From Deltaproteobacteria bacterium (GTDB lineage: Bacteria; JAEEML01), in contig JAEEML010000073.1 in assembly GCA_016283195.1 (NCBI GenBank), positions 1-6,877 on the forward strand: a stretch of 6,877 nucleotides of DNA, in the 5' to 3' direction. Positions 1 to 4,577 of this stretch are shown here, in pieces. Within the stretch, counting starts at the first letter, position 1. The number at the start of each line of letters is the position of its first letter. A program made the position numbers and the translations under genes. The notes beneath the pieces are model-generated. The model worked only from the letters and a program-made list of their open reading frames with translations. It had not been told where the DNA came from and searched no databases.

Positions 1-159
1 GAGCAGACAGAAAAGAACGAAATTTCAAGGAAAAATGAGCAGGAGGTAAGGCAGGAGATAGCCCAAAAGTTATCCGCCTTAAATATGGATGCCGCTAGCA
101 TTGCCGCGGCGACAGGTCTTACAAAAGAAGATATTGCGGCGGTTTTCCCCAAAAAATAA
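1..159 (+). CDS. C-terminal end of an Rpn-family / PD-(D/E)XK nuclease-type 'transposase' (5' end outside window)
   Basis: Frame 1 is open from the first base to a TAA at 157-159 and gives 52 residues. The tail begins with a charged Glu/Lys/Gln-rich helix (EQTEKNEISRKNEQEVRQEI) and ends with AQKLSALNMDAASIAAATGL-TKEDIAAVF. This matches the usual C-terminus of Rpn (recombination-promoting nuclease) and PD-(D/E)XK 'transposase' proteins: a coiled-coil-like linker, then a small helix-turn-helix-like segment of the type 'IAxxLLxxGxxxExIAxaTGLSxEEI'. The nuclease domain with its catalytic residues would lie upstream and is not seen. In this family the nuclease domain cuts DNA and has been linked to recA-independent recombination in E. 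coli. The assignment rests on the tail pattern only; another protein with a similar C-terminal HTH is possible. Confidence 0.6.
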   Translation, partial: EQTEKNEISRKNEQEVRQEIAQKLSALNMDAASIAAATGLTKEDIAAVFPKK

Positions 160-239
160 AAAGCCTACTTTGTGTTCCAGATCACACCACCAGAAATTCT
201 CTTTTGTTTTCAGTAAGTTACGCACTCAAAAAAACATAA

Positions 240-395
240 CATTTGCTAACTTTTGGCGAGTTCGCCCACTTCTGGTCAGCCTCGGAAAACGGTACCTTAG
301 ACGCCTACTACTTCAAGTTATCTAATAGCGGCATTGCGAAAGTGTTGTTCGATGAACAGGAAAACGCTTTCTCCGTCTGCTGCCTCAAGGACTAG
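240..395 (+). pseudogene. Remnant of a Fibrobacter succinogenes major paralogous (Fib_succ_major) domain protein, C-terminal end only
   Basis: This frame is open from just after a TAA at 237-239 to a TAG at 393-395. It encodes about 51 residues including FGEFAHFWSASE, then DAYYFKLSNSGIAKV, then ENAFSVCCLKD at the stop. This is the typical end of the Fib_succ_major domain, whose C-terminus usually reads like 'FWSSTE...AYYLYF...GFSVRCVKD'. The conserved Arg of SVRC is Cys here (SVCC). There is no ATG or ribosome-binding site, and the roughly 200 residues expected upstream, including the GGYR-type region, are absent, so it is a truncated relic. The domain is usually found in surface or secreted lipoproteins of gut bacteria. 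The stretch 160-239 before it shows no convincing coding or regulatory signal. Confidence 0.65.
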
Positions 396-425
396 AGCAC
401 TTACCAGTCCCCTCATTTTCGCTTA

Positions 426-863
426 TTATGCAAACCAATTTTCTATTTTCAGCGGAAAATATGCTGCTATTTCGCTAAAATCTTTCACATTGCGTGTTAC
501 GAGTATCAGATTATTAGCTAGAGCTGTAGCCGCAATTTGCGCATCCTGGTAAGGTACTCTTTTTCCTACTGCTTCAAGTGCCTGAAACATATCAGCCTGA
601 ATATCGGCACATTCTCGTGTATATGGCACAAAATCATATACCAGAGCTATTTGCTCTTTCGCATAAGCTAGTAAAAATTCCTTTTTTTTCCCGGCAGGAA
701 GGCGTTTTATACCCTTTTGTATTTCATACCATGAAATGGTTGACAGCGAGCAATATTCCACTAAAACATCAAGCTTTTCAATAACACTTGGGGTTGGATT
801 AAGTTTTGCCCCCTCGGATACAATATTGGTATCAAGCAGGTAGATTGCTTTTCTTACTGCCAT
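426..863 (-). CDS. vapC: PIN-domain ribonuclease toxin, VapC/FitB-like
   Basis: This 145-residue protein has the length and motifs of VapC toxins, Mg2+-dependent endoribonucleases that usually cut tRNA or rRNA and stop translation. The N-terminal strand YLLDTNIVS supplies the first acidic residue (Asp11). Glu47 in WYEIQKGI is the second, Asp107 in YQDAQIAATAL the third, and LVTRNVKDF (Asn125, Asp128) completes the PIN active site. The last motif closely resembles FitB-type VapC proteins. The ATG at 863 is preceded on the minus strand by GGAG about nine bases upstream. The start lies inside the end of the antitoxin gene, so the two are translationally coupled. All catalytic positions are present, so it is probably active. 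The tRNA or rRNA target cannot be read from the sequence. Confidence 0.88.
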   Translation of the reverse strand: MAVRKAIYLLDTNIVSEGAKLNPTPSVIEKLDVLVEYCSLSTISWYEIQKGIKRLPAGKKKEFLLAYAKEQIALVYDFVPYTRECADIQADMFQALEAVGKRVPYQDAQIAATALANNLILVTRNVKDFSEIAAYFPLKIENWFA

Positions 864-1123
864 TCTGCGGACTCCGTTCCTCTAAGCTGTTCTGTTTTGT
901 CGCGCACATTTTCAAAAACGGCGTCAAGGTCAGCATTTTCTTCTTTATTTTCAAGGAAATCAGCAAATTTTGCTCGAAACGCAGCCAGAGTTTTAGAATA
1001 GGAAATTCGGCCCGTGCTTTCCTGGTCCTCTACCACAATCAAAACCTGCTGGCTTGGTTTGAAGGTATATTCCTGCAAAGGAATAAATCTGGTTCCGTCA
1101 TAATATGCTTTTACAGCCATCAT
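854..1123 (-). CDS. Antitoxin of the VapBC-like module
   Basis: The 89-residue protein lies directly upstream of the PIN toxin and overlaps its start by 10 bp, the classic toxin-antitoxin order. The N-terminal part (MAVKAYYDGTRFIPL, then QEYTFKPSQQVLIVVED) looks like a small beta-rich DNA-binding and dimerisation domain of the kind found in many uncharacterised antitoxins ('KAxYDGxxFxPLE...'). The Glu/Asp/Lys-rich C-terminal part (from about residue 40) probably wraps and blocks the toxin active site, as in VapB proteins. I choose the ATG at 1123, seven bases after GGAGGT (1131-1136). A GTG at 1132 overlaps that Shine-Dalgarno site and is unlikely; the adjacent ATG at 1120 is also possible. 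It is not one of the common AbrB or RHH VapB types that I can name with confidence, so no symbol is given. Confidence 0.75.
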   Translation of the reverse strand: MMAVKAYYDGTRFIPLQEYTFKPSQQVLIVVEDQESTGRISYSKTLAAFRAKFADFLENKEENADLDAVFENVRDKTEQLRGTESAEWQ

Positions 1124-1143
1124 AATAAGCACCTCCGCTGACT

Positions 1144-1173
1144 TTTATAACATAAGAGCTCATGTTTAGTCAC
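1144..1173 (-). promoter_or_regulatory. Candidate promoter of the toxin-antitoxin operon
   Basis: Reading the minus strand, GTGACT (1168-1173) is followed after 18 bases by TATAAA (1144-1149). It is preceded by TG one base away (1151-1152), which makes an extended -10 box. The -10 lies about 20 bases before the chosen antitoxin ATG, leaving a short leader with the GGAGGT ribosome-binding site. It was found by inspection against the sigma-70 consensus only. Confidence 0.45.
1149..1166. promoter_or_regulatory. Palindromic operator candidate between the -35 and -10 of the toxin-antitoxin promoter
   Basis: The 18 bases AACATAAGAGCTCATGTT form an imperfect inverted repeat: AACAT and ATGTT arms around a perfect GAGCTC core, with two extra bases in the left half. 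They fill the spacer between the two promoter boxes. Antitoxins of this type usually repress their own operon by binding such palindromes, so this is a natural autoregulation site. The role is inferred from position and symmetry. Confidence 0.4.
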
Positions 1174-1338
1174 CTCTGAGGATTGCTACTAGCGCCAAGA
1201 GTTTAATGTCTACTTTCCCTCTGCTGCCTTCCGGCCCCTAATACTACCTGCTCTCCCGGCTTTTTTAAGCTTTTATGAGCCCTATTTGAGCCGCAAGCGC
1301 CCCAAAATTAAAATTTAGAAAAATATTCAAGAAAATCT

Positions 1339-1367
1339 TTTGCATGAAACTCGCCACTGGGTCTAAT
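1339..1367 (+). promoter_or_regulatory. Candidate promoter of the first large paralogue
   Basis: TTTGCA (1339-1344), a 17-base spacer and TCTAAT (1362-1367, five of six matches to TATAAT) form a plausible sigma-70-type promoter. The predicted transcript would start around 1374, right where the AAC-T6-AGGAGGA leader shared with the second large gene begins. The -35 lies in a 13-base motif (1331-1343) that recurs at about the same distance upstream of the second gene, which strengthens the call. Confidence 0.45.
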
Positions 1368-1376
1368 AAGGAGAAC

Positions 1377-1389
1377 TTTTTTAGGAGGA
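1377..1389 (+). promoter_or_regulatory. Ribosome-binding site that fixes the start of the first large gene
   Basis: A run of six T followed by AGGAGGA (1383-1389) stands five bases before the ATG at 1395. An in-frame ATG at 1344 lies 51 bases upstream but has no Shine-Dalgarno site and falls inside the candidate promoter, so the 1395 start is preferred. The second large gene has the same T-tract plus AGGAGGA. Confidence 0.8.
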
Positions 1390-1394
1390 CGAAT

Positions 1395-4271
1395 ATGTCT
1401 GATATTTCTTCACTTGGAACAAATCCCATTTTAGTCAGCCAAAACTTTATCCCCGATGAGAATGATATTCCCGTCGATCAGCGGCCGGCCCACTATGCCA
1501 ACATAGCCGCTAATTTAAGAGAACTGGTGGCCGGTTCTCCTTCGCTCGATGAAAATGCCGCCAAAACTCTTTTGGAAGTTATCAGCCATTTGGAATCCAA
1601 AGGCGTCACTGATTTGGGCGCCTTAAAAGTGCAAATAAATACCAAAACCGTAAAACCGCCGGTTACCGGCCTGGCTGCTTCCAAACCCCTGCCGGATGCG
1701 CCTGTCAGCGGCTTGCAACACCAGGCTGCCCCCAGCGGGCCGGTGATTTCGGAGATTAATACCACCTCGGTTTTGGGTGATCTAATGGTGGATGAAAACC
1801 CGCTCGCCACCAAAACGGAAGCTTTTATCAAAAGTTTAGTGCCCACATATCATCCCGCAGAATTTTTAGCCGGCTTTATGGCTCTTAACGACGAGCTCAA
1901 AAAATCGGCGGAAGCGCAAAAGAAAATAGCTATAGAAAATGGCACGACTGTCCAGGATTTACCGGAATTTACTCAAAAATATCTCCAGGAGGCCTTTTCT
2001 GCCTTAACTAATGACGAATTAAAAGCGCTGGCCAATATCTTAAGCGGCGAGGATTTAAAAAATCTAATCAGCGCACTCAGAAGCGAAGGACAGGAACTCT
2101 ACTTTCGCCATCTCCGGGATGTTGTTAAAGTAAGTTGTGGCATAAATATTTTAAGAGCTATCGAGAATTTTAGCGAGTATAAAGCCGCGCTTAAAAATGT
2201 TATGGACGAGCGGCTACCCGATTATGTACCTGAGCCGCAGGCTCTAACTTTTGAAGCTGTTGATGAAGCCAATGAAGCGGAGGTAAAAGCCTTTTTACCG
2301 CAAGCCGAGGAAGCTGCAGAAGCTAACATATTCGGTTCCATGAATAATATGCTGGATGATATTCTGGCCAGCCAGGATAACGGTGGCATTATCCACGCCA
2401 TAGGTGAGTTTAAAAAGAATTTTTCCGGCGCCACCAGCCCTACTTATACTAATTCGGAATCTTTTAAGGCATTTGTCACTAAAAGCTGGCGCGATATTGC
2501 CGCCCAAACAGAACCGGCCGTTTTAAAGCAGATTGTCGCCCGTTTACAGGAAGAGCCCTTTGCTACTCTCAGCGCCTCAGCGCAAAATACTTCTCCAGCC
2601 AGTGATATCAAGGAGATTAAATCTGTTTTTGAAGGCGAGCAGATAAAGAGAGCCACTGCTGCCTTGCCCAAAAATATTGAGGTGCATGGTCTTACACCTT
2701 TTAACTATGTGGTGCCCTCATTTTCCAAATGGGATAATTTTAAGCGCGCGATAAGCAACTTTTTTGCCACCATATTTACCTTTAAAGCCCACCATAGCCT
2801 AAATGAAGAGCAAATGATTAAAAGGGCTAAAGAATTTGGCCAGGAATACGGCCACCTGATGTGGCAAATGAGTGACGAAGGCTTTCAAAGCCTAGATATC
2901 CAAAAGCAGGTTGCCAGCGAACTAAGTGCGCATAATCCCAACATGACGCCCAAAGAGGCCCAAAAAATGGCCCGAACCATTACGCAAGCCATGATTAGCG
3001 GCGGCACAGACTGGTGCCATAAACATATTGGCGATTTCAGCAAATTGCCGGATGATGACCTGCGCCGGGCTCTCGTTTTTAATGACCTGGTAAGCATCGC
3101 CGATGGTCTTGGCATTAAACTCGATTATCTTACTCCCGAGGAAGCTACCGGCATCAAAGAAAAAATTCTTCTCTATATCAAAGAGGCCGAAAGTAAGCCG
3201 GATTTTTCAGCCGCTACTGTTGAAAGTATTGTTAAAGATTCGCTTACAGAAGTGGCTAAAGTCAATCACCTGCGCCTTTTGGGGCTAACTCCCGCCGAAC
3301 CGGAAAGTTTGCAGAATACGGCCGCCTGGCTGATAAATGCCACCAGCCAGCATTTGCCGAATATTGGTAAATTCCTGGCCATCGCCACCAAATTGGAAAT
3401 AGCGGTGCATAAAGAGGCCGATGCCAAATTTCAGCAAAAAAGACTGGCAAAACCCGACTGCACACCGCCGGGCAGAGATGATTATAAAGCCATAAGACAA
3501 GAGACTTTTAATGGCCTCATCAGCCAGCTGAATGACACCCAGCTTATCCATTTGATGAAAATGGCCGATACCAAAGACTTTAAGACTCTGGCCACCTCGC
3601 TTGATTTATTCACCGATGATCTTTCCGGCCAGGGTATCTATGGTGATAACGCCGTGGTATTCGTCGATAGTCTGGAAGAAATAATGACCGGTTTATATGA
3701 GGCCGCAGCTAATGCCGTGATAAATCGCGGGCTGGATGCCGGAATACCAAATCTTGAAAGTGAATTAAATTTCCGTATCACTAAGGCGAATATTCCCGCC
3801 CACCTGAAAGAGCCCATGATAGCCCTAAATAATACCGTAATCGATGCCGGCCATATTGAAGCCAGGGAGCGCCTGGACGGTATTTTTGAAACTATTACCC
3901 AAGGTTCTATCGGCCATATTCAATTTAGCGCGGAGGGCAATCTGGTGCTGCAGCTGAAAAATTTACGCGCCTGGACTCATACCAGCAGCACTATTCCGGA
4001 CGAAGTCCAGGCCTTTAATGATTTCTTTAACAATCTGCTTAGCGAAGATTTGCCTAAAATGTCTAAAGAAGATTTTTCCAAACTGCTGCAGGCTTTAGAG
4101 GCAGAAGGTATTACCAGCCTGCATGCCGAGTTTGCTGATTTTATGCAAAAACAAATAGATGGAGAATTGCCGCCGCCTTCCCACGAAAACAATATGGCCC
4201 ACGAAACTCTTAAAATGCTGGAAACTGCTGTGCAGGCGGAAAAAGCCAGAAGAGAAGCGAGCCACATCTAA
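1395..4271 (+). CDS. Large helical protein of unknown family, tandem paralogue 1 (958 residues)
   Basis: I do not recognise this family. The protein starts MSDISSLGTN with no signal peptide or clear membrane span and is predicted to be nearly all helix. Visible layout: residues 1-80, an N-terminal helical part with LESKGVTDLGALK (66-78); residues 80-117, a Pro-rich linker ending AAPSGPV; 118-330, helices including ALTNDELKALANIL (203-216) and a NILRAIENF element; 434-601, the best conserved block, opening with VPSFSKWDNFKRAISNFF (an amphipathic, possibly membrane-touching helix) and containing LMWQMSDEGF and HNPNMTPKEA; 640-745, a block with TPPGRDD (690-696) and QLNDTQLIHLMKM. The C-terminal 80 residues carry LLQALEAEGITSL, like the N-terminal motif, then a charged tail. 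It has only three Cys. The next gene is a colinear paralogue. Structural, effector or cell-interaction roles are possible, but none is shown by the sequence. Confidence 0.9.
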   Translation: MSDISSLGTNPILVSQNFIPDENDIPVDQRPAHYANIAANLRELVAGSPSLDENAAKTLLEVISHLESKGVTDLGALKVQINTKTVKPPVTGLAASKPLPDAPVSGLQHQAAPSGPVISEINTTSVLGDLMVDENPLATKTEAFIKSLVPTYHPAEFLAGFMALNDELKKSAEAQKKIAIENGTTVQDLPEFTQKYLQEAFSALTNDELKALANILSGEDLKNLISALRSEGQELYFRHLRDVVKVSCGINILRAIENFSEYKAALKNVMDERLPDYVPEPQALTFEAVDEANEAEVKAFLPQAEEAAEANIFGSMNNMLDDILASQDNGGIIHAIGEFKKNFSGATSPTYTNSESFKAFVTKSWRDIAAQTEPAVLKQIVARLQEEPFATLSASAQNTSPASDIKEIKSVFEGEQIKRATAALPKNIEVHGLTPFNYVVPSFSKWDNFKRAISNFFATIFTFKAHHSLNEEQMIKRAKEFGQEYGHLMWQMSDEGFQSLDIQKQVASELSAHNPNMTPKEAQKMARTITQAMISGGTDWCHKHIGDFSKLPDDDLRRALVFNDLVSIADGLGIKLDYLTPEEATGIKEKILLYIKEAESKPDFSAATVESIVKDSLTEVAKVNHLRLLGLTPAEPESLQNTAAWLINATSQHLPNIGKFLAIATKLEIAVHKEADAKFQQKRLAKPDCTPPGRDDYKAIRQETFNGLISQLNDTQLIHLMKMADTKDFKTLATSLDLFTDDLSGQGIYGDNAVVFVDSLEEIMTGLYEAAANAVINRGLDAGIPNLESELNFRITKANIPAHLKEPMIALNNTVIDAGHIEARERLDGIFETITQGSIGHIQFSAEGNLVLQLKNLRAWTHTSSTIPDEVQAFNDFFNNLLSEDLPKMSKEDFSKLLQALEAEGITSLHAEFADFMQKQIDGELPPPSHENNMAHETLKMLETAVQAEKARREASHI

Positions 4272-4364
4272 GAAGGGGAATAATTTACTATATTTTCTTC
4301 ATAATTTTTTAATAAAAATCCTTTACAAATTCTCATTCTTTTAAACAGGCGGTAACTACTCATC

Positions 4365-4493
4365 ATGAAGCTAGGCCACATAATGGCGATAGGCTTCAGC
4401 GATGATAATCTGGCCCTTGAAGCGCTGAATTTATTGAAAGCAGCTCTCGGTGAGCAAATAAGTAGCTACGCCGTACAAATTTTATTTGCTTAA
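4365..4493 (+). CDS. Possible small protein of 42 residues between the paralogues
   Basis: ATG at 4365 to TAA at 4491-4493 encodes MKLGHIMAIGFSDDNLALEA, then LNLLKAALGEQISSYAVQILFA, which could form one or two amphipathic helices. Codon choice (gcc, agc, gat, ctt, ctg) resembles the large genes. The AGGCGG about 14 bases upstream is a distant, weak ribosome-binding site. A copy of the motif found before both large genes lies 38 bases upstream. The opposite strand over 4371-4430 also gives a protein-like string, so this may be a decayed relic of something read the other way. I recognise no family. Confidence 0.3.
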   Translation: MKLGHIMAIGFSDDNLALEALNLLKAALGEQISSYAVQILFA

Positions 4494-4522
4494 CCAGTAC
4501 ATTTTTCTTGTGACAAATATCC

Positions 4523-4550
4523 TTTACTTTCTCCCTTTTTTTGAGAAAAT
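4523..4550 (+). promoter_or_regulatory. Candidate promoter of the second large paralogue
   Basis: TTTACT (4523-4528), a 16-base spacer and GAAAAT (4545-4550) are weak as a sigma-70 promoter alone. They occupy the same place relative to the leader as the better promoter of the first large gene: the -10 ends 16 bases before AGGAGGA here and 15 bases before it there. The call rests mainly on that correspondence. Confidence 0.35.
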
Positions 4551-4559
4551 TGCCCCAAC

Positions 4560-4573
4560 TTTTTTTAGGAGGA
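4560..4573 (+). promoter_or_regulatory. Ribosome-binding site and T-tract leader of the second large gene
   Basis: Seven T followed by AGGAGGA (4567-4573) lie four bases before the ATG at 4578. The AAC-T(6-7)-AGGAGGA string is shared with the first large gene and sets the start with confidence. The T-tract could act as an S1-type translation enhancer, which is inference. Confidence 0.8.
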
Positions 4574-4577
4574 TCCT

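Larger units (their letters stand above)
4272..4577. other. 306-bp gap between the two large paralogues
   Basis: The first 70 bases are very AT-rich and contain a copy of the 13-base motif RAAWATCYTTTRC (4314-4326). No GC-rich hairpin plus T-run is visible, so no intrinsic terminator can be placed after the first large gene. The middle (about 4350-4493) has higher GC and coding-like texture on both strands. The last 80 bases hold a second copy of the motif (4515-4527), the candidate promoter and the T-rich leader of the second large gene. Confidence 0.7.

Noticed and set aside
89-325. Plus-strand 78-codon frame over the Rpn tail and Fib_succ_major relic
   Set aside because: The translation is basic and low in structure, overlaps two better supported frames and has no ribosome-binding site.
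389-410. GGACT/AGTCC inverted repeat as a terminator for the toxin operon or the relic
   Set aside because: The stem is only 5 bp with a 12-base loop, and no proper T-run follows on either strand.
1248-1306. CGGCT...AGCCG inverted repeat with AAGCTT inside, as a terminator or structured leader
   Set aside because: The loop is about 30 bases and no gene ends here on either strand; the region lies between divergent genes.
1344-1394. Upstream in-frame ATG at 1344 as the start of the first large gene
   Set aside because: It has no ribosome-binding site, falls in the candidate promoter, and the extra 17 residues have no counterpart in the paralogue; AGGAGGA points to 1395.
4371-4430. Minus-strand transposase end (IQRFKGQIIIAEAYRHYVA)
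   Set aside because: It is only 19 codons with stops on both sides, and I cannot tie it to any named transposase family, so it is mentioned only as an alternative reading.
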